Part shown: positions 7,950 through 17,000 of the stretch, piece by piece
Position numbering within the stretch: the stretch's first letter is position 1
How the letters are laid out: each line of letters opens with the position of its first letter
Assembly (NCBI RefSeq): GCF_001424425.1
Contig: NZ_LMPT01000019.1
Location: forward strand, 619,003 to 683,002
Direction: 5' to 3'
Origin: Acidovorax sp. Leaf191
Lineage (GTDB): Bacteria; Pseudomonadota; Gammaproteobacteria; Burkholderiales; Burkholderiaceae_C
Length of the DNA: 64,000 nucleotides
Notes under the pieces: model-generated
Database searches by the model: none
Seen by the model: only the letters and a program-made list of their open reading frames with translations
What the model was told of the DNA's origin: nothing
Translations under genes and position numbers: made by a program

Positions 7950-10562
7950 ATGCCCGCCTTGCCCCTTGCTCCCCACCAGCTGCGGCTGACCATCGACCCC
8001 GCCACCCTCGGCTTTGCCAGCACCGCCGAGCTGCAGGACCTGCCCCTGCCCTGGATCGGCCAGGAGCGCGCCCACGCCGCCGCGCAGTTTGGCCTGAATA
8101 TGCTGCAGCCCGACTACCACCTGTTCGTGCTGGGCGAAGTGGGCAGCGGCCGCGCGTCGCTGCTGCGCCAGGCCATGCAGACGGCCGCCGCCGCACGGCC
8201 CGTGCCACCCGACCTGTGCTACCTGCACAACTTCGACCAGCCCGACCGCCCCCGCGCCCTGCGCCTGCCGCCCGGCCAGGGCCGCGTGCTGCGCCAACGC
8301 ATGGCCGACATGGGCAAGAACCTGCAGGCCGACATCCCGCGCCGCCTGGCCAGTCCCGACTTCAAGGCCGACGCCGAACGCATCGAGCAGGCCTGGCAAG
8401 AGCAGGAGCGCAGCGCGTTCGCCACGCTCGACGCCTTTGCCGAAGCCCGCCAGGTGCGCCTGTCGCGCGAGAACGGGCAGATGGTGTTCACCCTCATCGG
8501 CCCCGGCGGCCTGCCGCTGTCCGAAGCCGAAGCCCGCACCCTGCCCCGCGAGCGCCGCGCCGAGATCGACACCGCCGAACACGCGCTGCGCGCCGAGATC
8601 ACCCGCTTCATCGAGACCACCCGCCCGCTGGAGCGCGCCCGCGACGAGACCCTGGCCCAGCTGCGCCGCCAGACCGTGCAGCCGCTGGTGCAGCACGCAC
8701 TGCACGACATCCGCCAGGGCCTGAGCGAGCCCATCATCAAGGACGCCGTGAAGCTCGGCCAGTGGCTGGACCAGGTGGAGCACGCCGTGCTGCAGAACAT
8801 CGACCTCTTCGAGAGCGGCGACGACAGCGATGCTGGCGACGATCGCAATGACCGGAACGGCAACGACGGCAACAGCAGCAGCAACACCAACGACGACGCC
8901 GAGCAGGACCGCCAGGACGCGCTCGACGACCTGCTGGCGCGCTGCAGCGTGAACCTGGTGGTGGACCACCACGGCCAGACCACCGCCCCTGTGCTGGTGG
9001 AAGACCACCCCACCCTGCGCAGCCTGTTCGGCGGCATCGAGCACGGCAGCGATTCCGACACCGTGCAGGCCGACCATGCCGCTATCCACGCGGGCAGCCT
9101 GCTCAAGGCCCATGGCGGCTTCATCTTGCTGCACTTGTACGACCTGGCCGCCGAAGAAGGCCTGTGGGCGCGCCTGCGCCGCTTTCTGCGCTGCGGCCGG
9201 CTGCAGATCGACGAGGGCAGCCCCGGCACCCACGCGGGTGGCGGTGGCGGTAGCGGCGGTGCTGCCGCGGCCCTGCAGCCCGAGCCCGTGGATGTGGACG
9301 TCAAGATCGTGCTCATCGGGTCGGTGGACGAGTACTACGCCATGCAGGAGTCCGACCCCGACGCCGCACGCCGCTTTCGCGCCAAGGTGGACTTTGCCGA
9401 GCGCTTTGCCGCCACGCCCGCCACGCGCCAGGCCACCGCGATCTTCGTGGCGCACAGCTGCCAGCGGCGCGGCCTGCCCCACTTTGCGGCCGGCGCCGTG
9501 GCCCTGCTGCTGGAGCAGACCCACCGCGACGCCGACGACCAGGGCCGCCAGAGCGCACTGTTCGCCCACACCGAGGCATTGCTCATCGAAAGCGCCGCGC
9601 TGTGCCGCGCCCGCGGTGGCGCGCTGGTGGAGGCGCCCGACGTCGCGGCCGCGCTGGCCGCCCAGCGCCTGCGCCACAACTACCCCGAAGAGCAGCTGCA
9701 CGAATCCATCACCGAGGGCGAGCGCCTGATCACCCTGCAGGGCGCCGTCACCGGCCAGATCAACGCCATGACGCAGATCGACCTGGGCGACTACCGGTTC
9801 GGCTTTCCGGTGCGCATCACCGCGCGCACCTTTGCCGGGCAAGAGGGCCTGCTCAACATCGAGCGCGAGGTCGACATGTCCGGCCCCATCCACGACAAGG
9901 GCGTGCTCATCCTGCACAGCTACCTGACCGCGTTGTTCAGCCACGTGGCGCCGCTGGCGCTCAATGCGTCCATCGTGTTCGAGCAGGAATACAGCGGCGT
10001 GGAGGGCGACTCCGCATCGTGCGCCGAGCTGTACGCCCTGCTGTCCAGCCTGTCGGGCCTGCCCCTGCACCAGGGCATCGCCGTGACCGGTGCGCTCAAC
10101 CAGCACGGCGAGGTGCTGCCCGTGGGCGGCATCAACGAAAAGATCGAAGGCTGGTTCCAGGCCTGCGTGGCCGCCGGCCTGGACGGCACCCAGGGCGTGC
10201 TGATCCCCAGCCGCAACCGCCGCCACCTGATGCTGGACCGCAGCGTGCTCGACGCCGTGGAGCGCGGCCTGTTCAGCGTGTACACCATGGGGCATGTGAG
10301 CGAGGGCATTGCGTTGCTGACCGGCGAGGCATCGGGGATGAGCCCGGCGGAGTTGCTGAACCCCGTGGCCGATGCCCGTGAGAATGCCCGTGAGAATGCC
10401 GCCCATGCGCCCCATGCTGCGGGCGCTGCGGGCATTGCGGATGTGCAGGCGACGGCCGTGGAAGCCACGGTGCTGCAGCGGGCCGAGCAGACGCTGCGGG
10501 CGTACCGGCGGGCGTGCCAGACTGCGGGGTACACCCGGCGGGCAAGGGGCCAGGGACGGTGA
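7950..10562 (+). CDS. Lon-like ATP-dependent protease (AAA_32 + Lon C-terminal domain)
   Basis: An 870-residue protein with an N-terminal AAA-like module and a C-terminal Lon peptidase domain. The Ser-Lys dyad is Ser688 in VEGDSASCAE and Lys731 in VGGINEKIEG. The P-loop is GEVGSGRAS, with Arg68 where the invariant Lys of Walker A normally is, so ATP use is uncertain. A low-complexity Asp/Asn/Ser stretch at about residues 287-325 interrupts the N-terminal half. It belongs to the LonB/YcbZ-related group rather than classical LonA (no N-terminal LAN domain). Monocistronic; the following gene starts within about 50 bases. Confidence 0.88.
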   Translation: MPALPLAPHQLRLTIDPATLGFASTAELQDLPLPWIGQERAHAAAQFGLNMLQPDYHLFVLGEVGSGRASLLRQAMQTAAAARPVPPDLCYLHNFDQPDRPRALRLPPGQGRVLRQRMADMGKNLQADIPRRLASPDFKADAERIEQAWQEQERSAFATLDAFAEARQVRLSRENGQMVFTLIGPGGLPLSEAEARTLPRERRAEIDTAEHALRAEITRFIETTRPLERARDETLAQLRRQTVQPLVQHALHDIRQGLSEPIIKDAVKLGQWLDQVEHAVLQNIDLFESGDDSDAGDDRNDRNGNDGNSSSNTNDDAEQDRQDALDDLLARCSVNLVVDHHGQTTAPVLVEDHPTLRSLFGGIEHGSDSDTVQADHAAIHAGSLLKAHGGFILLHLYDLAAEEGLWARLRRFLRCGRLQIDEGSPGTHAGGGGGSGGAAAALQPEPVDVDVKIVLIGSVDEYYAMQESDPDAARRFRAKVDFAERFAATPATRQATAIFVAHSCQRRGLPHFAAGAVALLLEQTHRDADDQGRQSALFAHTEALLIESAALCRARGGALVEAPDVAAALAAQRLRHNYPEEQLHESITEGERLITLQGAVTGQINAMTQIDLGDYRFGFPVRITARTFAGQEGLLNIEREVDMSGPIHDKGVLILHSYLTALFSHVAPLALNASIVFEQEYSGVEGDSASCAELYALLSSLSGLPLHQGIAVTGALNQHGEVLPVGGINEKIEGWFQACVAAGLDGTQGVLIPSRNRRHLMLDRSVLDAVERGLFSVYTMGHVSEGIALLTGEASGMSPAELLNPVADARENARENAAHAPHAAGAAGIADVQATAVEATVLQRAEQTLRAYRRACQTAGYTRRARGQGR

Positions 10563-10614
10563 AAGGATGCCCGGCGTGTGCGATAAAGTCGTCACTCGAC
10601 CTTCCCGATACGCC

Positions 10615-12456
10615 ATGAGACCCACACCCCTCGACGCCCCAGCGCGGGACACCGCGCGTGAGCAGGAGCGCATCTACGTCCTCGAGTGCACGCAGCTTCT
10701 GGACACGGAAGACAGCGAGACATTCGATCGCATCACCCGGCTGGCAACGCATGTGTTCGACGCGCCCATCGCCCTGGTGTCCCTGGTGCATCAAGACCGC
10801 CAGTGGTTCAAGTCACGCTGCGGGTTCGACCTGAGAGAGACGGACCGAGACTCCGCGTTCTGCGACCGCACCATCGAGCTGGGCAGCGTGCTGGTGGTGG
10901 AGGACACGACCCAGGACGCGCGCTTTCACGACAACCCGCTCGTCGTGGGCCGCCACGCCATCCGCTTTTACGCCGGGGCGCCCCTGGTGCTGAACTCCGG
11001 CCACGCCCTGGGCAGCCTGTGCATTCTCGACCGGCGGCCCCGCACCTTCGACCGTGCGCAGCGCCAGCGGTTGGCAGAGATGGCCGCCATGGTCGTCACG
11101 CAGATCGAGCTGCACCAGCGCGCGGGTCGCGTCAACGAAGTGACCCGGCTGCCCAACCGCGCACAGCTGGTGGACGACCTGGAGCACCTGTGCCGGGACT
11201 ACCCCGGGCAGCAGCGCGTGCTGATGCTGGTGGACGTGATTGGGCAGGCAGCACTGCACGCCGCCGTGCGGGCCATGGGCATCGAGCCCCTGGAGCATGC
11301 CCTGCGCAACATCGCGGCACGCCTGGCCGCTGCGCTGCCGCCCGGCACCATGCTCCACCACGTCAGCGAAACCCGGTTCTCGATCCTGCTCGGCGCCGGG
11401 CCGCGCGAGTCCAGCGAGCGCGCCGCCATCGACCTGCTCAACCACATGCGGGAGCGGTTTGACAACGGGGGCGTGTCCATCGAGCTGCGCGTGCAGGCGG
11501 GCCTGGTCGAGTTCGACCTCAACGCCGCCAGCGCAGCCGACGCCCTGCGCAAAGCCAGCTCGGCCATGCACGAGGCCGCGTCCAGCGAGCAAAGCCACAT
11601 GTGGCACGACCCGTGTTTCGACACCGCACACCGGCGCGCCTTCAATCTGGCCCGGGGCGTCTCGGCCGGGTTGGTGCGCGGCGAATTCCGGCTGGTCTAC
11701 CAGCCCAAGCTCAACCTCTCCCTGGGCGCCTTCTCTGGCGTGGAAGCCTTGGCGCGCTGGACCCACCCCCGGTACGGTGTCGTGCCCCCGGGCGACTTCG
11801 TGCCGCTGGTCGAAGAAACCGCCCTGATCCACGAGTTCACCGAATGGGTCTTGAACACCGCCCTGGCGCAGCTGGCCCTGTGGGAGCGCAGCGGCATCTC
11901 GCTGACGATGGCAGTGAACGTCTCGTCGAAGAACCTGGAGCGGCCCGGGTTCGTGGACTTTGTCCGCGAGACCTGCGCACGCCACGGAGTCTCGCCGACG
12001 CATCTGCACATCGAATGCACCGAGAACGCGATCATGACCAGCCAGGCGACGCTGGACGCCCTGGGGCACCTGAAGGCCCTGGGAATCCAGATTTCGCTGG
12101 ACGACTTCGGCACGGGCTACTCCAACCTGGCGTGCCTGTTCGATTTGCCCGTGGGCATGTTGAAGCTGGACCAGTCGCTGGTCATGCCGATCGAGACCAG
12201 CCCGAGGGCGCTGAAGCTGGTGCGATCGCTGATAGACCTGGGCCACTCGATGGGCTACCGCATGCTGGCGGAGGGCGTCGAGACACAAGGCGTCCTCGAC
12301 CTGCTGGTGGCGGCCGGGTGCGACGCCATCCAGGGCTACTTCCTGTCCAAGCCATTGGAGGCAGACAGCATCCCCACGTTTCTCGGCACCCACCGCGTGG
12401 GCGACCTGCTCCAAGCCGCCGGCAGCTCACCCCGATCTCCGCTCCCCAACACCTGA
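10615..12456 (+). CDS. GAF–degenerate GGDEF–EAL protein, probable c-di-GMP phosphodiesterase
   Basis: About 613 residues. A GAF domain comes first (RITRLATHVFDAPIALVSLV), then a GGDEF-like domain opening with VTRLPNRAQLVDDL whose active-site motif is degraded (SETRFSILL), then an EAL domain. The EAL residues for metal binding and catalysis are all there: GVEALARW, NVSSKNLE, ECTEN, DDFGTGYSN, LKLDQS, AEGVET and QGYFLSKPL. So it most likely hydrolyses c-di-GMP, with the GAF domain as sensor. The start is not firm: an in-frame ATG at 10567 with AGG close by would add 16 residues. Confidence 0.87.
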   Translation: MRPTPLDAPARDTAREQERIYVLECTQLLDTEDSETFDRITRLATHVFDAPIALVSLVHQDRQWFKSRCGFDLRETDRDSAFCDRTIELGSVLVVEDTTQDARFHDNPLVVGRHAIRFYAGAPLVLNSGHALGSLCILDRRPRTFDRAQRQRLAEMAAMVVTQIELHQRAGRVNEVTRLPNRAQLVDDLEHLCRDYPGQQRVLMLVDVIGQAALHAAVRAMGIEPLEHALRNIAARLAAALPPGTMLHHVSETRFSILLGAGPRESSERAAIDLLNHMRERFDNGGVSIELRVQAGLVEFDLNAASAADALRKASSAMHEAASSEQSHMWHDPCFDTAHRRAFNLARGVSAGLVRGEFRLVYQPKLNLSLGAFSGVEALARWTHPRYGVVPPGDFVPLVEETALIHEFTEWVLNTALAQLALWERSGISLTMAVNVSSKNLERPGFVDFVRETCARHGVSPTHLHIECTENAIMTSQATLDALGHLKALGIQISLDDFGTGYSNLACLFDLPVGMLKLDQSLVMPIETSPRALKLVRSLIDLGHSMGYRMLAEGVETQGVLDLLVAAGCDAIQGYFLSKPLEADSIPTFLGTHRVGDLLQAAGSSPRSPLPNT

Positions 12457-12514
12457 TCGCCCAGGGCCGGCGCAGCCCGGCCGCCTGCGCAAGGGCTTCG
12501 GCAAGGCGCCCGGT

Positions 12515-12964
12515 TCAGACCCACTGATCGTTGGCCACGGTGCGTGCCCCCGGCGCGCCGTCGCCCGTGTTCACCACGCCCCGCGGCTCGATCAGCAGCA
12601 TCTTCACTTCGGCATCTGCGGAGGGCTGGTGCTCCACGCCCCTGGGCACCACCGCCATCTGCCCCGCGCGCAGCACGATGACCGCTTCGCCGCCCGCACA
12701 CTCGCCATCGCCAGCGTCAGCGCCACCACGGATCGCGATCTTCAACTCGCCCTCCAGCACGACGAATGTCTCGTCGGTGTCGGCATGCACGTGCCACGGA
12801 AACTCGCCCTGCACCTTCACCACCTTGAACTGGTAGTCGTTCATCTCTGCGACGACGCGCGGCTGCCAGTGGCCATCGATGCGGTCGATCTTCCGGATCA
12901 GGTCAATCGCCTGGCTTTGACCGCGCCCGGCCGGAGCCGCCGCGGGGTTGAGGGGCATGGACAT
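12515..12964 (-). CDS. Small cupin-domain protein
   Basis: A 149-residue single cupin. The two metal-binding motifs are visible: HVHADTDETFVVLEGEL (G(X)5HXH(X)3,4E(X)6G type) and PRGVEHQP. Its N-terminus, IRKIDRIDGHWQPRVVAEMNDYQFKVVKVQGEF, matches the mannose-6-phosphate-isomerase-like cupins often linked to stress or aromatic metabolism, but no substrate can be named. The AraC-type gene lies just upstream on the same strand and could control it. Confidence 0.85.
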   Translation of the reverse strand: MSMPLNPAAAPAGRGQSQAIDLIRKIDRIDGHWQPRVVAEMNDYQFKVVKVQGEFPWHVHADTDETFVVLEGELKIAIRGGADAGDGECAGGEAVIVLRAGQMAVVPRGVEHQPSADAEVKMLLIEPRGVVNTGDGAPGARTVANDQWV

Positions 12965-13043
12965 GGGTCGCTCCTTCCTTGGAAAAAGAAGCCGAATCTA
13001 CGCAGCGTTGTTCACCCTGTATTGAACGTTCGTGGCTCGCCCC

Positions 13044-13086
13044 TTCATCCATCCATCCATTCGTTCATTCATCCATTCATCCATCC
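13044..13086. repeat. Tetranucleotide CATC/CATT microsatellite
   Basis: About ten near-perfect units of a 4-base period (CATC, CATT, with one GTTC interruption) lie immediately after the stop of the AraC-type gene and about 80 bases upstream of the cupin start. Such tracts can change length by slippage. Confidence 0.8.
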
Positions 13087-13914
13087 CTACGCTGCCCGTC
13101 CGCCGGAGGCCATGCGCAGCCACCGACCCGGGGTCAGCCCGAAGGTCTTGGTGAAGTGGCGGGTCATGTGGCTCTGGTCGGAAAACCCGGCGGTCGCGGC
13201 AGCGTCGGCTAGCGACGCCCCGCCCATCAACATGCGGCGCACCACGTCGAGCCGCCGCATGGTCTGAAAGCGATACGGGCTCGTGCCGAAGAAGATGCGA
13301 AAGTCGCTCGACAGACTCCACCGGTCACGGCCCGTGGCTGCCTCCAGCTCGTCCAGCGCAATGACCCGGGCCTGGTGGGCGTGCAGGTAGTCGTAGGCAC
13401 GCTGCGCGGCAAGAAAGTCGCCCTGGGGCAGCCGCGCAGGGCCGCCGGCCACGGCTTGCAGCGCATGCGCCAGCTCGGCCACGGCATGGCTGTGTTCCAG
13501 CGGCTCCGGCACCGTGTCGATGTGCCGCAGCAGGTGGCGGGTGGCCAACGCCAGGCGCGGGTCGGTGGTCACGCCCCCTTCGATGAACGGCAACGCACGC
13601 CCCTGAAGCACCGCCTGGATGAGCGCGGGCTCCACATAGACCATGCGGTACTGAAAGCCCTCGTCGGTACCGGCCTGACCATCGTGGACCTCATCGGGGT
13701 GCAACACCATCGTGTGGCCCGGCAGGCTGTCGCGCCGGCTGTGGCGGTAGTTGAAGCTTTGGACACCTGCCAGCGTGCTGCCGATCGCGTAGGTGTCGTG
13801 GCGGTGCATGGCATAGGCCTTGCCATGAAAGCGCGCCTCGATGCGCTTCATGCCGTCGATGGGTTCCGCGTGCCTGACCCATTCAAGGGGTGCGGGTGCT
13901 GGGGGCCGGCTCAT
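13087..13914 (-). CDS. AraC-family transcriptional regulator
   Basis: A 275-residue regulator with an N-terminal cupin-like ligand domain (HRHDTYAIGSTLAGVQSFNYR, LHPDEVHDGQAG) and a C-terminal double helix-turn-helix. The second HTH carries the AraC signature ADAAATAGFSDQSHMTRHF followed by KTFGLTPGRW. The ATG for MSRPPAPAPLEW was chosen because upstream residues are low-complexity and not family-like. It is co-directional with the cupin gene 122 bases downstream, its most probable local target. The inducer is unknown. Confidence 0.9.
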   Translation of the reverse strand: MSRPPAPAPLEWVRHAEPIDGMKRIEARFHGKAYAMHRHDTYAIGSTLAGVQSFNYRHSRRDSLPGHTMVLHPDEVHDGQAGTDEGFQYRMVYVEPALIQAVLQGRALPFIEGGVTTDPRLALATRHLLRHIDTVPEPLEHSHAVAELAHALQAVAGGPARLPQGDFLAAQRAYDYLHAHQARVIALDELEAATGRDRWSLSSDFRIFFGTSPYRFQTMRRLDVVRRMLMGGASLADAAATAGFSDQSHMTRHFTKTFGLTPGRWLRMASGGRAA

Positions 13915-13981
13915 CACGGCATTGTAGGCAGGGCATGGGGGCAGCGATGTCGACAAGCCAACGCGTACCGAGCAAGGTGAA

Positions 13982-14028
13982 GGGCGACACCCGCGCACAG
14001 TCGTGCATGCACGCATGCAGAGTCGCCC
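13982..14028. promoter_or_regulatory. Nested inverted repeats upstream of AraC gene
   Basis: TGCATGC-AC-GCATGCA (14004-14019) is an interrupted palindrome, enclosed by GGGCGAC (13982-13988) and its complement GTCGCCC (14022-14028). It lies about 70-115 bases upstream of the AraC-type start codon, in the 350-base space shared with the divergent GreA/GreB-like gene. No gene was found in 13915-14264. It may be an operator or a cruciform-forming site; this is an inference from symmetry only. Confidence 0.4.
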
Positions 14029-14264
14029 ACCGAGCTTGAACCGGTAGATCGGTACCGCCACGCCACAGGCCGGTTCACCCCTGGCATTCGACACGAGACG
14101 GCTGCCAGCAGTGCACGACGACCACACCCTGCACCCGCTGTGCGTTCTGCTCTGCTCGGTCTGGTGCCGCGTGTGGCCGCGTGTGAAGCCCCGAAGGCTG
14201 GTGGCGCCCTTCATAATCCAGCGCCGCCCCCGCCCGTTAGAGATGCCGACTTTTGATGATCATC

Positions 14265-14750
14265 ATGGATAAATTCTTGCTGCAGCAGCAGGTACTGGAA
14301 CGCCTCGCCGAAGACCTGCTGCAAGCCGAGGAGGCCGTGCGGGCGGCCCATGAAACCGCGACCCACGAAGAGAACATCGCCGAAAACAAGTACGACACAC
14401 TGGGCCTGGAAGCCGCCTACCTGGCCACCGGCCAGGCCCGCCGCGCCGAAGCCATCCGCCAGGCGATGGCCCATTGGCGCCAGTTCCGCCCGCACCCTTA
14501 CGATGCCAGCAAAGGGATACAGCTGGGTGCGCTGGTCTGCCTGGTCGATGCTGATGACCAGCAGCAGCAGCTAATCTTTCTGGGCCCGCAGGGCGGCAGC
14601 ATGAAGCTGGCCAGCGGCGGTCACACCGTGCAGGTGATCAGCAGCGATGCCCCGTTGGGCAGGGCCGTGCTGGGTAAATGCGAGGGGGATGAAGTGTGGA
14701 TACAGGTTGCAGGAATCCGGCAGGAGTTTGAGGTGCTGCGGGTTGATTGA
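14265..14750 (+). CDS. GreA/GreB-like transcription elongation factor domain protein
   Basis: A 161-residue protein. The N-terminal half is a predicted coiled coil (VLERLAEDLLQAEEAVRAAHETATHEENIAENKYDT) and the C-terminal half resembles the GreA/GreB FKBP-like domain (LGPQGGSMKLAS, VQVISSDAPLGRAVLGKCEGDEV). GreA cleavage factors carry acidic residues at the coiled-coil tip; the segment HEENIAENKYDT is acidic, so secondary-channel binding to RNA polymerase is plausible. The ATG giving MDKFLLQQQVLE is chosen; two in-frame starts lie 9-12 bases upstream. Confidence 0.8.
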   Translation: MDKFLLQQQVLERLAEDLLQAEEAVRAAHETATHEENIAENKYDTLGLEAAYLATGQARRAEAIRQAMAHWRQFRPHPYDASKGIQLGALVCLVDADDQQQQLIFLGPQGGSMKLASGGHTVQVISSDAPLGRAVLGKCEGDEVWIQVAGIRQEFEVLRVD

Positions 14751-14999
14751 GTGGACGGCAAGTTCACGCCTAGTTCTTCAGCGACTACTTACCTTGGTTG
14801 GTATGGGAGCGTGAATTCAGCCACCTCTAGAAAAAGCAGCAACCCCTTGATCGGACTTAAGCGCGCGAACTGAATATCGACCGCGACGATGACTGCAATG
14901 CAGCGATTGCTGACGGAGATGTCGCAATCTTGAAGTCACAGTCATGGCCACACAGCGGTCATCCATGCGCCGGTGGCACCTTAGAGAAATGAGGGACTT
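14751..14999. other. Left flank of ABC-3C island, no gene recognised
   Basis: This 249-base stretch holds no convincing start codon plus ribosome site and looks less GC-rich than its neighbours. A short open frame near 14870-14990 has no start and no recognisable motif. It may be a scar left when the operon to the right was gained. Confidence 0.4.
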
Positions 15000-17000
15000 T
15001 TAACCTTGATGCGCTGCCCCGTCAGGGTCCTCTTCCAGCCAACGCATCGGTACGAGCTTGATGCCTTCACGCCACTCTTTCAGGCCCACAACCCCTTCAC
15101 TGTCGCCCCACACGTCGCGCGACGCATGGTCCAGTACGATGACCTGCAGCTTGCCCTCGGCTTTCGTCACAACCTTGCCCAGGACCTCAAAGACCTTGCG
15201 CACTGCGTCGATATCCTCGTCGCGCAGGCGCAGCTCCTGATCCCCTTCATCCGGACGTCGCACCAAGTTCTTTGGGAAGTAAACCTGGCTGGGCTGATCC
15301 AGCACTAGGAAGCCTGGCACCGGGCTCTGATTCTGGGACAGGTAGAACTGATGCAGCGCCAGCAGCATGGCAAGGTGGTAGGAAAGCCAGTTAGAACCGC
15401 TGCCAATTTCCGACAGGTAATCGTCACGATCCGCGCCGCGGACTTTGATCGTCAGGTCGCTGATTTCCAGCGAGATCGGGTCGTCAGGGTTTTCGACGTC
15501 CAGGGATGGCAGGAGTCGACCGGCATGGCCATTTACGGCATTCAGGGCGCGGCGCTTGCGGGCGTCTACCTCCTGAGCTTTCAACTCGGCCTCCAACGCT
15601 TGCACGATGTCGTGCAGCTTTGCCACCTCGTCCACCAAGCCGCTGTCGCTGCCCAGTCGCCTGTGCAGATCCAACGCAGCTTCCAAATTCCCGACAAAGC
15701 GCTCGCCTTTTTTCGCTGCGAACTGGCGCTCACTGGCTTCCTTTGATCGGCCGGACAATGCCCGCTTGCGAAGCTGAACTGAGCGAAGGCGTTCTGTTGT
15801 CACGCCAACCTCGGTCGTCACACGATGCAATTCCCGATCGAAGGCCGCAGGTACCTCCTTGTCCACGCCGGCCTCAGCCTCAACTTCTTCAAGCCGGGCG
15901 GACAGCACTTCGAGCTTTGTGCGGGCCGACGCCGTGTGGCTGCCACACATGGGGCAGTCAGCCTGATCGTCGGTATGGCCGATCAACCAACTGGACAGCT
16001 GTAGGCGGCCCCGCTGCAAGCCGATGGCGGCGTCGTACTGGTTGCCACCCTCGCGCATTCGGTTCATCTCTTCCAGCCGGTGCCGCAGCGTAGTCAGCTC
16101 GCGCGATACCTCCCGCTCCTCCGCCTCTAGGCCGTTGAGTTCGCTCAGTGCTTCGGAAATCGTCGTAGTGCTGACAGTGATCGTCAGATCCGTGCGGGCG
16201 ACAACCTCTTCTAGCAACTCGATCATCTGGCTCCGCGTCAGCTGCTGCTCCGGCTTAGGAGTCAGGCCCAACTCCTGCGCCTCGCTGAACTTGGCGGTGA
16301 GATCGGCCAGCCAGCGCGCCGATACCTCCTGGGCTTCCTTGAGTTCGCGCTCCTTGCGCCTCAACTCCGACCTCGCGCGCTGCAGCTCGAACTGCCTAGC
16401 CATCAACCCTGGTGTCACTGCCCCCAACACGTAAGGGAAGATCTTGCGCAGCTTCTCGCGGTGCTCGTAGGTGTTGGTCTTGAAGAACAACACATCAGGG
16501 TTGGCAATTATGTTCTGCGGCTGAAAAGTGAATGCAGCCAGGTCCCGAAAACTCGGACGTCCGTCGAAGCCGGTCGATTCCTCGCCGCCCGAAAAGTCCA
16601 GCTTTGAGAGACCTGCCAGGTCGTCAAGCAGACGCTTCACCGCATCGGCATTTGTGTTCCTCACGATGCGGTGCGGCACGTCTACTATGGTGCTTGCTTC
16701 CATCAGGAACATGTCGTCGGTGCTTCGCTGCGCCCCGGGTTCCCGACGCGCCAGCAGTTTGTCGCCTTGGGCGGTCGCAACGATCACACCGAACCATTCG
16801 CAGTGCTTGCGGATGGTGTTGACAGGGATGGAGCAGGTGCTGGAGCCAAGGCAATAATCAATGATGGGGATGACTGCTGACTTGCCGGTACGCGAGGCCC
16901 CGCTGATCACATTGACCTTGCCTAAGGCAAACTGCAGCCGACGCGGTTTGAAGGCCGAATTACGGGGCCAAAGCAGAATCGCACGGATCTGGAAAAACAT
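15000..17000 (-). CDS. SMC/Rad50-like ABC ATPase with zinc-hook motif (DUF3732 type), ABC-3C ATPase component
   Basis: A 666-residue ATPase. Walker A is GASRTGKS at residues 34-41; long helical coiled-coil arms follow (about residues 205-480), broken by a CPMC motif at Cys349-Cys352 that resembles the Rad50 zinc hook. The ABC signature region is EIGSGSNWLSYHLA and Walker B is FLVLDQPSQVYFP, with Asp568 followed by Gln instead of the usual Glu. DQPSQ is typical of the DUF3732 family, the ATPase of ABC-three-component systems. The start overlaps the middle-component stop (ATGA). It probably senses or threads nucleic acid and switches the nuclease-like partner. Confidence 0.85.
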   Translation of the reverse strand: MFFQIRAILLWPRNSAFKPRRLQFALGKVNVISGASRTGKSAVIPIIDYCLGSSTCSIPVNTIRKHCEWFGVIVATAQGDKLLARREPGAQRSTDDMFLMEASTIVDVPHRIVRNTNADAVKRLLDDLAGLSKLDFSGGEESTGFDGRPSFRDLAAFTFQPQNIIANPDVLFFKTNTYEHREKLRKIFPYVLGAVTPGLMARQFELQRARSELRRKERELKEAQEVSARWLADLTAKFSEAQELGLTPKPEQQLTRSQMIELLEEVVARTDLTITVSTTTISEALSELNGLEAEEREVSRELTTLRHRLEEMNRMREGGNQYDAAIGLQRGRLQLSSWLIGHTDDQADCPMCGSHTASARTKLEVLSARLEEVEAEAGVDKEVPAAFDRELHRVTTEVGVTTERLRSVQLRKRALSGRSKEASERQFAAKKGERFVGNLEAALDLHRRLGSDSGLVDEVAKLHDIVQALEAELKAQEVDARKRRALNAVNGHAGRLLPSLDVENPDDPISLEISDLTIKVRGADRDDYLSEIGSGSNWLSYHLAMLLALHQFYLSQNQSPVPGFLVLDQPSQVYFPKNLVRRPDEGDQELRLRDEDIDAVRKVFEVLGKVVTKAEGKLQVIVLDHASRDVWGDSEGVVGLKEWREGIKLVPMRWLEEDPDGAAHQG

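Noticed and set aside
7806..10673. Open frame of 955 codons on the minus strand
   Set aside because: It is antisense to the Lon-like protease gene, whose catalytic dyad and domains are clear on the plus strand.
13044..13086. CRISPR array
   Set aside because: The repeats are only four bases long with no spacers; this is a microsatellite. No other array was seen in the window.
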